27,235 nt of DNA, from contig JAUVKN010000010.1 of assembly GCA_030596245.1 (NCBI GenBank), positions 1-27,235 of the forward strand. Direction: 5' to 3'. The notes under the pieces were generated by a model. That model was not told the DNA's origin. It was given only the letters and a program-made list of their open reading frames with translations, and did not search any database. This document shows, piece after piece, positions 9,001 to 15,990 of this stretch. Position numbers and translations under genes: made by a program. Position 1 is the stretch's first letter, and each line of letters opens with the position of its first letter. The stretch is from Bacteroidia bacterium (lineage in GTDB: Bacteria; Bacteroidota; Bacteroidia; Bacteroidales; GCA-2748055).

Positions 9001-9099
9001 CCATTGGCTGACCGTTGGTTCGAGGGTGAAAAAGTATACGATCAGGGCAATTAGAAAACTTAACCAGCCCAACAGGAGATTTATTTTTTTGAAACTCAT
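6061..9099 (-). CDS. DUF2723 multi-pass membrane protein, probable GT-C glycosyltransferase
   Basis: 1012 residues. About a dozen hydrophobic segments fill the first 600 residues, followed by a soluble region and a helical, TPR-like tail (about 880-960). The start MSFKKINLLLGW, then SQWDCGEF (D34, E37) and GHPPGAP (48-54), are the signature of DUF2723. An acidic pair in the first extracytoplasmic loop fits GT-C enzymes that use lipid-linked sugars. The human DUF2723 protein TMEM260 has been shown to be a protein O-mannosyltransferase, so a role in O-glycosylation of exported proteins is plausible but unproven here. Length and domain order match the large Bacteroidota versions. It stands alone, convergent with the prenyl synthase and divergent from the SUI1-like gene. 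Family call is secure; the donor and acceptor are unknown. Confidence 0.9.
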   Translation of the reverse strand: MSFKKINLLLGWLSFLIALIVYFFTLEPTVSQWDCGEFIASAYKLQVGHPPGAPLFMIIGRIFSLFTSSTEKVAMMINAVSAFASAFTILFLFWTISHLLKKMFPVPNGNDGESSLTSMIVVLGGSFVGAMAYTFSDTFWFSAVEGEVYATSSLFTAVVFWAILKWENIANEPGANRWLILIAYLIGLSIGVHLLNLLAIPAIVLVYYFKKYQVTRKGVVYALGISAGMLLLIMYGVIPGIVQVATVVEKFFTNSVGLHYNVGVVIYVSLLLGALIYGIYRTQFVRKNVLWNTILLSITVIIIGYSSYALIVIRSLAGPPMNENRPENVFALLSYLNREQYGDRPLIRGHLYNAEVKDYVYKKPVYILNKEKNEYEIAYRKPELVMKGSKILLPRIYSRDSNHKQAYKEFGTINDINNPTYLDNLEFLLRYQVGHLYLRYFMWNFAGKQNDVQGHGNVLNGNWISGIKAIDSARIGPQKNLPDHMKNHAARNTYYFLPLLLGLLGLFFQLDKNVRDFWVVMSLFILTGLAIVIYLNQTPYQPRERDYAYAGSFYAFSIWIGIGVAGIFNILQSKLKANLSAIIAVSVAFLAVPLLMAVENWDDHDRSGRYTTRDIARNYLNSCDKDAILFTVGDNDTFPLWYVQDVEGVREDVRIVNMMLFNMDWYVDQMRVQNYDSKPLPFSIPQTKYEDIHGSSIYIRENERWATLDYIFTFINSNDPRTKLSMTSGAKVDYIPTHKIILPVDSAGVISNGTVKPENAHRIVKDIRIQLAPNSQIFKGSLGQMDILGTNKWKRPIYYTSGGFDGSLGLEQYYRNEGLAYRVVPVQTPYESILAMGSIDTDTLYDRLINVFQWGRMNQEDVQLDYYTIRTLSVIRFRGLHTRLAMQLLEEGKQEKAVEVLDHCMELAPAHVLPYDQYITGITLPDKKGGVIHYEGIIEAYYLCGETEKANAILKEHYLTLSSEFTYYNAMKPRHSSSISREINEVLYQMEELKLLLQRFRQDELMLELNPT

Positions 9100-9188
9100 A
9101 TGATTCTAATGAACTCTTAGTGTTATGATTGGCACGAATTTAATGCTTTTTTCATGACCGGCACCAAAAAACAAATAATTTGAAAAGG

Positions 9189-9219
9189 TTGACAAATATT
9201 GAAATGGAATATATATTTG
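9189..9219 (+). promoter_or_regulatory. Promoter of the SUI1-like gene
   Basis: TTG at 9189-9191 and TATATTTG at 9212-9219 are separated by 20 bases, a close match to the Bacteroidota TTTG-N19-21-TAnnTTTG promoter. The ATG follows 22 bases after the box. Confidence 0.6.
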
Positions 9220-9241
9220 TGGTTCACTAAATCCAAATGTC

Positions 9242-9589
9242 ATGACTGTAGAAAGTATGAACGATCTGGATCACACCCTCTACACGGACTACCCAGAATT
9301 TGAACGCGAGTACGCCAACATTCAGGAACCCAAAACTTTACCGCCTGAAAAGCAAAGCCTGATAGTGGGACTTGACAAACGAAATCTGGATGGAGCTCCC
9401 ATCACCTATATTACAGGTTTTGTTGGTCGCCGAATCGATTTAAGGAAGATCGAGGAGGAATTAGAGGGTGTTTGCCGTACCTGTGGATCCTCAAAGATGT
9501 ATGATATTGTATTGAAAGGGGATGTCCGAAAGCGTGCTTTTGTCTATTTGCGGTCCAATGGATATTCGATGAAATTTGCGGGAAACTAA
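9242..9589 (+). CDS. Bacterial SUI1/eIF1-like translation factor (YciH family)
   Basis: 115 residues. The C-terminal 75 residues form the SUI1/eIF1 fold: YITGFVGRRIDLRKIEEELE, then a CRTCGSSK loop, DIVLKGDVRKRAFVYLRSNG and a short end. In archaea and eukaryotes this family checks start-codon fidelity on the small ribosomal subunit. In bacteria (YciH) it is a poorly understood ribosome-associated factor. The N-terminal 40 residues are acidic and unassigned. A good Bacteroidota promoter sits just upstream. The stop overlaps, by 14 bases, the earliest possible start of the large envelope protein downstream, so the two genes may be co-transcribed. In-frame ATGs at codons 1 and 6 are both possible starts; the first was kept. 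Confidence 0.9.
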   Translation: MTVESMNDLDHTLYTDYPEFEREYANIQEPKTLPPEKQSLIVGLDKRNLDGAPITYITGFVGRRIDLRKIEEELEGVCRTCGSSKMYDIVLKGDVRKRAFVYLRSNGYSMKFAGN

Positions 9590-12485
9590 CCAATCAATAT
9601 ATTACCAATTTATCAAAGGCAGGGTGATCATCATCCTGCTTTTGTTCATTTTTACCGGGCTGAATGCTCAGTTTTATGAATATGGTCAGGATGCCGGTAC
9701 CCTCAAATGGCACCGGTTTGATACTCCTAATTACACAGTGATCTATCCAAGGGGGGTGGATAGTTTGGCAAATGCTTTTGCCAATCGTCTTGAATATTAC
9801 TATTCCCATCTGGGGAATCCTTTGGACCATCGGCACAGTCATATGCCGGTGATTATTCATAATGAATCCAGTTTTTCAAATGGTGTATTTGTCTGGGCAC
9901 CAAAACGGTTGGAGATTTTTACCAATCCGGATCCCAATGGGTATCACCAGGATTGGCTGACTCAGCTGGCCCTTCATGAAGGCAGACATGCGGTACAAAT
10001 TGACAAATTGAACCAGGGAATTACAAAAGTTCTCTCAATTGTCGGAGGAGAACAGGCTGCAGGAGCCATGGCCATTTTTCTTCCTTACTGGTATCTTGAG
10101 GGAGATGCTGTGGATGCGGAAACCCGGTTGTCAAATACCGGACGGGGTAGACAACCATCATTTGAAATGGGACTGAAGGCCCAGCTATTGGAAGCCGATC
10201 GGCTGTTCTCCTTCTCAAAAGCCACCATGGGATCATACAAGCACTATATTCCAAACTACTATCAATTGGGATACCTGATGGTGCGTTATGGCAGGAAGAA
10301 TTATGGGGATGAGTTTTGGATTGACTTTCAGCAATATGCTGCCAGGAAACCCTTCTTACTCAATCCTACTTTTTTTAGTATGAGAAAGTATAACCTTAAA
10401 TCCAAGAAACAATTTTATGAGGATGTGCTGAACAGTTACCGTCAGAAATGGTCTGATATGTCTTCCACCCGGGAATTGACTCCATATGCTGACTGGACCA
10501 GAAATCGGAACCGCCATTATACCAGTTATACATTTCCACAATTCATCTCCAAATCAATGTTTTTTGTATATAAAACTGGAATTAATCAGATTCCTGAGTT
10601 TATATTCCTGGGGAAAGGGGGAGAGGAAAAACGTATTTTTCGTCCTGGTTTCCTGAGCTCGGGTCGGGTCAAATTTTCGGGGAGTCACGTGGTATGGGAT
10701 GAGTTTATTCCCGATACCAGGTGGAGCAACAGGAATTACTCGGTGATCAGGACCTATGAAGTCGCCACGGGAAAAGTAAAGAATCTTGGACGGAAAACCA
10801 GGTACTATTCACCGGATGTTTCACATGACGGATCTCAAATTGCAGCTATTGAACAGACGGAAAACCAGAATTTCAACCTTGTCATACTCCGAATAGATGG
10901 CACTGTTACTGAAACTATCCCGTCACCTGGCAACATGTTTATGCAACATCCTGCCTGGATGGAGCAAGATACTGCACTGGTGGTACTGCTCTCCCAGGAA
11001 ACAGGGAAGGCTCTTTTTAGTTATGGAATTGAATCGGGAAAATGGGAAAAACTTTTGGACGCTGGATTTGATGATATTTCATACCCGGTTGTACATGAGC
11101 AGAGGATATATTTTGGCGGGACTTTCTCAGGTATCGACAATATTTATTGCCTTGACCTGACCGAACAAAGGAGCTATCAGGTAACTTCGGCACGCTTTGG
11201 TGCATTTCAGCCGCAGATCTCCAGAGATGGAAGAACCCTGCTCTACTCCAACTACACGGCAAACGGTTATAAAGTAGCCATGCTTCCACTCATTGCGGCT
11301 CTTTGGAAACCCCTGGAGAAGGCCCGGGATCATTCCGAACAACAGGATTATACGCAAACTTCTGAGGAGGTCAATATCATCCGGGGAGCCATGCAAACTG
11401 ATACCATGACGTTCTCTTCAAAGAAGTACAACAAGACGCTTCATCTTTTTAATTTTCATTCCTGGTTACCTCTATATTTTGATTACCTGGATCCGGAGCT
11501 GACCCTTGATCCGGAACAATTACCCATAAATCCGGGTATTTCTTTGGTTTCCCAGAACCATTTGAGCACCGCTGTTAGTCAGCTTGGATACGAATACAGA
11601 GATGGATACCACATGTTCCATTCGGGCATAAAACTGAAGGGCCGCTATCCGGTTTTAAATCTCTTCTTTGATTATGGAGGTGCGCCAAATGTGTTGTTAA
11701 TAGATGAGGGAGATTCGGTCATTTCGCTCCCCGATAATTTGAGATTCACAGCTCAGACCTATGTTCCACTCCGCTTAAATACCGGGAAATTCCTTTCCAT
11801 TATACAGCCACGCATTGACTATACTTACCGCAGGGATGTTCAGTATGTGGATAGCGAGAAAATTTACAGAACCGGAGCCCATTATCTTTACTATAATCTC
11901 TATGCGTCTGCCTATCTGCGGAAGGGTAAGAAAGAGATCCTCCCAAGGCTGGGATTTACCACTTCAGCAGGATATTATCATGCGCCTTTTAATAACCAGG
12001 TATATGGAGCTGTCGCACGGGGTGGTGTTACGGTTTATTTACCTGGATTGTTAAAACACCAGACCATTAGACTGGCCTTTGACTATCAGAAGCAGTATCC
12101 ATTGGATATGTCACGACCGGCTTTTATTAACCTAATGAGTTTGCCAAGGGGATTGCATGGTATTTTTGGTGAAGTAATGACTAAATATAGTGCAGACTAT
12201 GTGTTGCCGCTTCTCTATCCGGATTTGGAGATTAGCTCTCTGTTGTATGTGAAAAGGATCAGGGGCTCCCTTTGGGCAGATTATATGACGGGTACCAACA
12301 TGATCATTCATGACCCCAATCCCCATTATGAAGATAAAATTTACTCCACATTTGGGTTTGACCTGGTGGCAGATATGAATCTGTTAAGAATTTCATTTCC
12401 CCTCTCCATGGGTGGAAGGGTTATTTATGAACCGGAAACCGGGAACATATTATTTGAGGCGATCTACTCCGTCGATATCAATTAA
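9576..12485 (+). CDS. Exported HExxH peptidase-like / TolB-propeller / beta-barrel-like protein
   Basis: 969 residues from a TTG start; a GTG at 9624 (residue 17), preceded by AAAGGCAGG, is an equally good start. A signal peptide (VIIILLLFIFTGLNA) ends near LNAQ. Residues 50-180 look like a peptidase MA domain: H134-E135-x-x-H138 (ALHEGRHAVQ), and YLEGDA with E175 as a likely third zinc ligand. Roughly 320-600 is WD/PD40-like, with repeated SPDVSHDGSQIA- and QPQISRDGRTLL-type blades. The last 300 residues are rich in alternating beta strands and finish in EAIYSVDIN, like an outer-membrane barrel. This suggests an envelope-anchored metallopeptidase or a protein-handling factor. The zinc ligands are read from sequence; activity and substrate are unknown. 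It begins within the end of the SUI1-like gene and converges on the LEA-like lipoprotein gene. Confidence 0.82.
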   Translation: MRETNQSIYYQFIKGRVIIILLLFIFTGLNAQFYEYGQDAGTLKWHRFDTPNYTVIYPRGVDSLANAFANRLEYYYSHLGNPLDHRHSHMPVIIHNESSFSNGVFVWAPKRLEIFTNPDPNGYHQDWLTQLALHEGRHAVQIDKLNQGITKVLSIVGGEQAAGAMAIFLPYWYLEGDAVDAETRLSNTGRGRQPSFEMGLKAQLLEADRLFSFSKATMGSYKHYIPNYYQLGYLMVRYGRKNYGDEFWIDFQQYAARKPFLLNPTFFSMRKYNLKSKKQFYEDVLNSYRQKWSDMSSTRELTPYADWTRNRNRHYTSYTFPQFISKSMFFVYKTGINQIPEFIFLGKGGEEKRIFRPGFLSSGRVKFSGSHVVWDEFIPDTRWSNRNYSVIRTYEVATGKVKNLGRKTRYYSPDVSHDGSQIAAIEQTENQNFNLVILRIDGTVTETIPSPGNMFMQHPAWMEQDTALVVLLSQETGKALFSYGIESGKWEKLLDAGFDDISYPVVHEQRIYFGGTFSGIDNIYCLDLTEQRSYQVTSARFGAFQPQISRDGRTLLYSNYTANGYKVAMLPLIAALWKPLEKARDHSEQQDYTQTSEEVNIIRGAMQTDTMTFSSKKYNKTLHLFNFHSWLPLYFDYLDPELTLDPEQLPINPGISLVSQNHLSTAVSQLGYEYRDGYHMFHSGIKLKGRYPVLNLFFDYGGAPNVLLIDEGDSVISLPDNLRFTAQTYVPLRLNTGKFLSIIQPRIDYTYRRDVQYVDSEKIYRTGAHYLYYNLYASAYLRKGKKEILPRLGFTTSAGYYHAPFNNQVYGAVARGGVTVYLPGLLKHQTIRLAFDYQKQYPLDMSRPAFINLMSLPRGLHGIFGEVMTKYSADYVLPLLYPDLEISSLLYVKRIRGSLWADYMTGTNMIIHDPNPHYEDKIYSTFGFDLVADMNLLRISFPLSMGGRVIYEPETGNILFEAIYSVDIN

Positions 12486-12489
12486 CCAT

Positions 12490-12508
12490 TAATCCTGCGA
12501 GCGGATTA
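12490..12508. terminator. Small hairpin between convergent genes (possible bidirectional terminator)
   Basis: TAATCC and GGATTA form a 6-base perfect stem around a 7-base loop in the 33-base gap between two converging stop codons. No T-run follows on either strand, so a terminator role is only suggested by position. Confidence 0.3.
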
Positions 12509-12518
12509 GCAAGGAGAG

Positions 12519-13124
12519 TCAATTTCCGGAACTGAACTCTTTGGTAATGGTGAAATATCCAGGGTAATTCACACTCTGGCCACCTATGATAACGATGGGT
12601 TTGATCTTCATACTTAACCTTGTGGGTTGATTGCCTGCATCCATCAGATTTAATGCAAAATTGAGCATGGTTTGTGGATTATCCCCTTCCATATAATTGA
12701 ACAGGTCGGTTTGGATCCTGATTGGAATCATGGAAATTCCTCCACCCGGTGCCACTTCCATCCGGTCCTTTACCGCCCCCTGTGCTACCTGAACATCATC
12801 AATAAAAGCGATCCATTGGATAGAATGTACTGCAGCAGTGGTTGCCCCTGGATTTTTCACTTCCACGTTGGCAGTAATACCAAACGGCAGGGTTTCTCTC
12901 AGGAGATTTCCCAGGATCACCTGTCCGTCAAGGAAACTGAAATCGGAAAAAGAGTGCCTGTTACTGATATCTATTCCACAAACCGATGGGCTTTGGGCTG
13001 AATGAAAACTGAATTCGCACTTCGAAAAGACAGTCAATTCAGAGAGGATGGAACAGCCTGAAGCCAGAATGAGGAATGAAGTGAAGATCAGAACTCTTCT
13101 GAAGGGTTTTGAGAATCGGATCAT
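12519..13124 (-). CDS. LEA type 2-like lipoprotein
   Basis: 201 residues. The N-terminus has two arginine-rich patches, a hydrophobic stretch and a lipobox LASGC with C24 as the lipidated residue. The protein is therefore expected to be anchored in the outer or inner membrane, facing the periplasm. The mature part is beta-rich. A segment around 65-130 (DGQVILGNLL, TANVEVKNPGATTAAVHSI, then a polar strand) resembles the LEA14/WHy immunoglobulin-like fold, in which paired strands end in N-P. No catalytic motif is visible and the function is unknown. It converges on the peptidase-like gene and is divergent from the TonB-like gene, with a 133-base shared upstream region. The lipoprotein call is firm; the LEA fold assignment is moderate. 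Confidence 0.72.
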   Translation of the reverse strand: MIRFSKPFRRVLIFTSFLILASGCSILSELTVFSKCEFSFHSAQSPSVCGIDISNRHSFSDFSFLDGQVILGNLLRETLPFGITANVEVKNPGATTAAVHSIQWIAFIDDVQVAQGAVKDRMEVAPGGGISMIPIRIQTDLFNYMEGDNPQTMLNFALNLMDAGNQPTRLSMKIKPIVIIGGQSVNYPGYFTITKEFSSGN

Positions 13125-13242
13125 AAGACAGATTTTATATTTGGTGCGTTGTATAAAAGTAAAAAAGGATCATATACCGAACATAAAGAATTATAAACAA
13201 ATATTTTCAAAAACAAGTATGATTAACATTCTAAAAACATTG

Positions 13243-13250
13243 TAATTTTG
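13243..13250 (+). promoter_or_regulatory. -7 box immediately upstream of the TonB-like gene
   Basis: TAATTTTG matches TAnnTTTG exactly and ends only 7 bases before the GTG start, implying a leader of a few bases or none. A possible weak -33 element (TTAAC, 13223-13227) lies about 15 bases upstream of the box. Confidence 0.45.
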
Positions 13251-13257
13251 TATTCGC

Positions 13258-14025
13258 GTGAATGAAATCTTTTCATATGGCTGGTCTGGATTCAAAAGGT
13301 TTTTAAAGGAAAACCTGGTGGCGATCCTTTACACCCTCATATTCCACCTGATTGTATTGATCATCCTTATTTTTGTGCGGGTGGAAGGATTAAAAAATGC
13401 CCGCGAGCTTGGGGTTGAATTGGAGTTTGAAGAGAAGAGCATTGAGGAGATCCTGGCCGAGGAAGATACAGACATTCCGGCTGAATGGTTGGAACAGGTG
13501 ATGCGACAGCGTGAGCTGTCCAGTAACCGGGCTGTCAACCTGAACACTGAGGAGCAGTTCAATGAGGATATCTCGACCAATGATTATGTTCAGGACTTGC
13601 TTGACCAGATTGAGATGGCCCGTGCTCAGGAGGACCGGGAAAAACTGGAAGAACTAAAGGCCATACTGGCGGCAGCAGATTTTGTACCCCCGGCCAGTGA
13701 AATAACAGGAGAAGATGACACTGATTATACCGGGCCTACCACCATTACTTATGAATTTCTTGAGGAACCCCGACAGCGCGGTAAAGTGCTTCTGACAGTC
13801 CCGGTCTACAGGTGTCAGGGTTCGGGGTTTGTAAGGGTTGAAATTGTTGTAGCACGGGACGGCAGTGTGCTTGATGCAAAAGTGAAGGGACCTATTGAGG
13901 GAGCTGACAGGATCTGTTTTTTCAACGCCGCACTTGCTGCTGCACGCTCATCAAAATTCAGGATCGAGATCAACGGCCCGGAGAAACACCGGGCACATAT
14001 CACTTATACATTTATTGCGCAGTAG
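13258..14025 (+). CDS. TonB-like energy transducer with acidic helical linker
   Basis: 255 residues from a GTG start. A short cytoplasmic segment is followed by one transmembrane helix (about 20-41, VAILYTLIFHLIVLIILIFV). A long, strongly acidic helical linker runs from 45 to 150 (for example EKSIEEILAEEDTD), and the C-terminal 70 residues (from VYRCQGSGFVRVEIVVARDG) resemble a TonB C-terminal domain. Classical TonB has a Pro-Lys-rich linker; that is absent here. TonB couples the inner-membrane proton gradient to outer-membrane transporters. This protein may instead be a TonB-domain adaptor with another partner. No exbB/exbD is adjacent. There is no in-frame ATG before the membrane helix, so GTG is the best start. 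Its last 14 bases overlap the converging GT9 gene. Confidence 0.75.
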   Translation: MNEIFSYGWSGFKRFLKENLVAILYTLIFHLIVLIILIFVRVEGLKNARELGVELEFEEKSIEEILAEEDTDIPAEWLEQVMRQRELSSNRAVNLNTEEQFNEDISTNDYVQDLLDQIEMARAQEDREKLEELKAILAAADFVPPASEITGEDDTDYTGPTTITYEFLEEPRQRGKVLLTVPVYRCQGSGFVRVEIVVARDGSVLDAKVKGPIEGADRICFFNAALAAARSSKFRIEINGPEKHRAHITYTFIAQ

Positions 14026-15010
14026 TGCAAAAAAGCTGGTCTGCAGCCTGGACAATACCATCCAGGTCATGGTTGAGCATGCATTTAAAATGCTTTTTAG
14101 GACAGCGATGATGGCCAATCTTTGAGCAGGGACGGCAAACTAATCCAGTGACTTCAAATTGTATCGAAGAGGGATCGGCCCTGTATGGATACATTCCAAA
14201 TTGGGGAACCGTATTGCCCCAGATGGAGATAATTTTTTTATTGAAGGCTGCTCCAATATGCATCAGACCGGTGTCGTGAGTGATCAGGATCCTGGCTTGC
14301 CTGACAAGGGAAGCTGATTGATGAATGTTGTATTCTCCGCAACTGTTCAAGATCTCCTTCTGAGGAAGTGATTTGGTAATGGCCTCACCTGTTTCTCTGT
14401 CGGTGGGTCCCCCCAGGAGTATGATCGGATGGTTCAGTTGATTACATAGTTCCACCAGTGACTCAAATGGAAGTTTCTTGGTCATGTGTTGCGCTCCGAT
14501 GGCCAGCCCAATATATCCCTTTTGATAAATTACAGGGAATGCAGAAAGATCAATTTCCTCCTTTTCCGGAATGTAGTAATCCAGTCCACCTTCATCTTTT
14601 GCAGAGATAAAGGAGCGAATGGTTTCCAGATTCCGGTCCACCATATGCACATCTGGCAACCTGTTGAGCTTGAAATTGACATATAGCCATTTCAACCGGT
14701 TCAGTTTGTTGACTGAAAAATCCATCCGTTTCAATCCAGCCTTGATACGTGCTGTTCGTATATTGTGATGCAGGTCAATGATGTAGTCAAACCCTTCCTT
14801 TTTTAAATTAGTAATGCACATTTTCAAATTACCATCGAAGGAGTGGATCTGGTCAATAAAAGGATTGGCCTCCAGCAAGGAGATAAATGCAGATTTTGTT
14901 AGATAATGGATTTCGGCGTCTTCAACCTGTTGTTTCAGATGGCGCACCACTGGTGTGGTGAGAATGATGTCACCAATGGAACTAAACCGAACTACGAGGA
15001 ATTTAACCAT
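14012..15010 (-). CDS. Glycosyltransferase family 9 (heptosyltransferase-like)
   Basis: 332 residues with a GT-B double-Rossmann layout. The N-terminus KFLVVRFSSIGDIILTTPVV places the usual Asp (D14) after SSIG. The C-terminal nucleotide-sugar site has HDTGLMH (245-251) and IWGNTVPQFGMYPY. A Cys-rich tail (CRPCSKIG, then HHRCPKKHFKC) is common in Bacteroidota members. GT9 enzymes add heptose or related sugars to the inner core of LPS at the cytoplasmic face of the inner membrane. The ATG directly abuts the stop of the hydrolase-like gene (TAGATG), so it is the last gene of the atpD transcript. Sugar specificity cannot be read from sequence. The family call is firm. Confidence 0.92.
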   Translation of the reverse strand: MVKFLVVRFSSIGDIILTTPVVRHLKQQVEDAEIHYLTKSAFISLLEANPFIDQIHSFDGNLKMCITNLKKEGFDYIIDLHHNIRTARIKAGLKRMDFSVNKLNRLKWLYVNFKLNRLPDVHMVDRNLETIRSFISAKDEGGLDYYIPEKEEIDLSAFPVIYQKGYIGLAIGAQHMTKKLPFESLVELCNQLNHPIILLGGPTDRETGEAITKSLPQKEILNSCGEYNIHQSASLVRQARILITHDTGLMHIGAAFNKKIISIWGNTVPQFGMYPYRADPSSIQFEVTGLVCRPCSKIGHHRCPKKHFKCMLNHDLDGIVQAADQLFCTTAQ

Positions 15011-15679
15011 CTACAGAAGGTCCTTGAAGAAGAACAGGAGGGCCAGCCAGTATTCTGAATTATTTTCGTTTTCCTCAGTGAGGGAAGCTGTTCCCCGTCC
15101 GCCTTCCCCCAGCTGGGGTTCAAACAGGGTAACAAACTGCTCATCCATACCCGAAGCCAGCTGGGATACATATGGAATTTCTGACAGACTGGATGTAATG
15201 AAAATGGGCTTTTTGAGATTGGTGATTGTATCCTGGATACTGAGGTTGGGAAAAAAGTATTCACCAGGGCTAAAAGCTATTACAGCCTTTACAATATCAC
15301 TTTCATTGGCTATCTTCAGGCTGAGAGAACCGTTGGCTCCACTGCCGAACAGGATCACCGGATGGTTGGATTTATTGTAAGCATATTCGATGGCTGCCTC
15401 CATGTCCAACGAAATGTCATTTACTCCGAGGGCACATCTTCTTTCCCGGCAACGTTTGGCAGTTTCGTTGGAGATGAAGCTATTGGTTCCACCATTTCGA
15501 AGATCTACTGCCAGACAATTGTAATCCATATTGCTTAAACGGCGTGCAATGATCTGGAACTCTCCCCGGCTCGACTCCTGTTCATGGAACAGCACGATGT
15601 ATGGATTGCCCTCTGCAATGATATATTCATCAGCAGTTATTTCAAGACCATCAGCTGATGTAAATGTGATCGTTTTCAT
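15011..15679 (-). CDS. Alpha/beta-hydrolase fold protein, apparently without catalytic Ser and His
   Basis: 222 residues from the ATG at 15679. The fold is recognisable from LFHEQESSRGEF, CLAVDLRNGG, then the elbow strand VILFGSGANGSLSL and KAVIAFSPGE. Active relatives known to me read GSSYSAS at the elbow and GEGVHGSRAL at the end. Here the nucleophile position is G114 and the His position is R195 (GEGGRGTASL). Both changes are visible in the sequence; the alignment is from memory. An upstream extension of the ORF to 15838 would overlap atpC by about 100 bases. That extension includes a hydrophobic stretch without a proper start codon, so a membrane-anchored form cannot be excluded. It lies 58 bases after atpC and directly abuts the GT9 gene. 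The protein is probably a binding or structural pseudoenzyme. Confidence 0.72.
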   Translation of the reverse strand: MKTITFTSADGLEITADEYIIAEGNPYIVLFHEQESSRGEFQIIARRLSNMDYNCLAVDLRNGGTNSFISNETAKRCRERRCALGVNDISLDMEAAIEYAYNKSNHPVILFGSGANGSLSLKIANESDIVKAVIAFSPGEYFFPNLSIQDTITNLKKPIFITSSLSEIPYVSQLASGMDEQFVTLFEPQLGEGGRGTASLTEENENNSEYWLALLFFFKDLL

Positions 15680-15737
15680 TTTGACCACATTAAAGGAGGT
15701 CAACACAATGGAGAAAATTAAAAGTGTAGCTAGTAAC

Positions 15738-15986
15738 CTATTTCTTTGGTGTCTCTGCAAGAATGATGATTTTATTGTTTTTAGCTTCAATAACTCCTCC
15801 GTCAACATCAAAAAAGGTGTCAGCACCCTTTTGATCAACGATTCTTATCTGACCCTTGTCAAGGGTAGAGATTATGGGGGCGTGGTTCCTGAGAATTTGA
15901 AATGAACCTTTGGATCCGGGAACCTGGACAAGGTCCACTTCCCCTGAGTACAATTGATGATCTGGTGCAATAATCTCAAGCAACAT
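15738..15986 (-). CDS. atpC: F-type ATP synthase epsilon subunit, short form
   Basis: 82 residues beginning MLLEIIAPDHQLYSGEVDLV and containing VPGSKGSFQILRNHAPIIST, the conserved N-terminal beta-sandwich of epsilon. It stops soon after VIEAKNNKIIILAET, so the two-helix C-terminal domain that inhibits the enzyme in E. coli is missing. This short form is familiar in Bacteroidota. The subunit sits in the central stalk of F1 and couples the c-ring to catalysis. A longer ORF reaching 16031 would run back into atpD; the ATG at 15986, 4 bases after the atpD stop, is clearly better. Co-transcribed with atpD. Confidence 0.93.
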   Translation of the reverse strand: MLLEIIAPDHQLYSGEVDLVQVPGSKGSFQILRNHAPIISTLDKGQIRIVDQKGADTFFDVDGGVIEAKNNKIIILAETPKK

Positions 15987-15990
15987 CTCA

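Noticed and set aside
15679..15838. Upstream extension of the hydrolase-like gene with a hydrophobic stretch
   Set aside because: It would overlap atpC by about 100 bases and the hydrophobic part has no convincing start codon of its own; kept as an alternative only.
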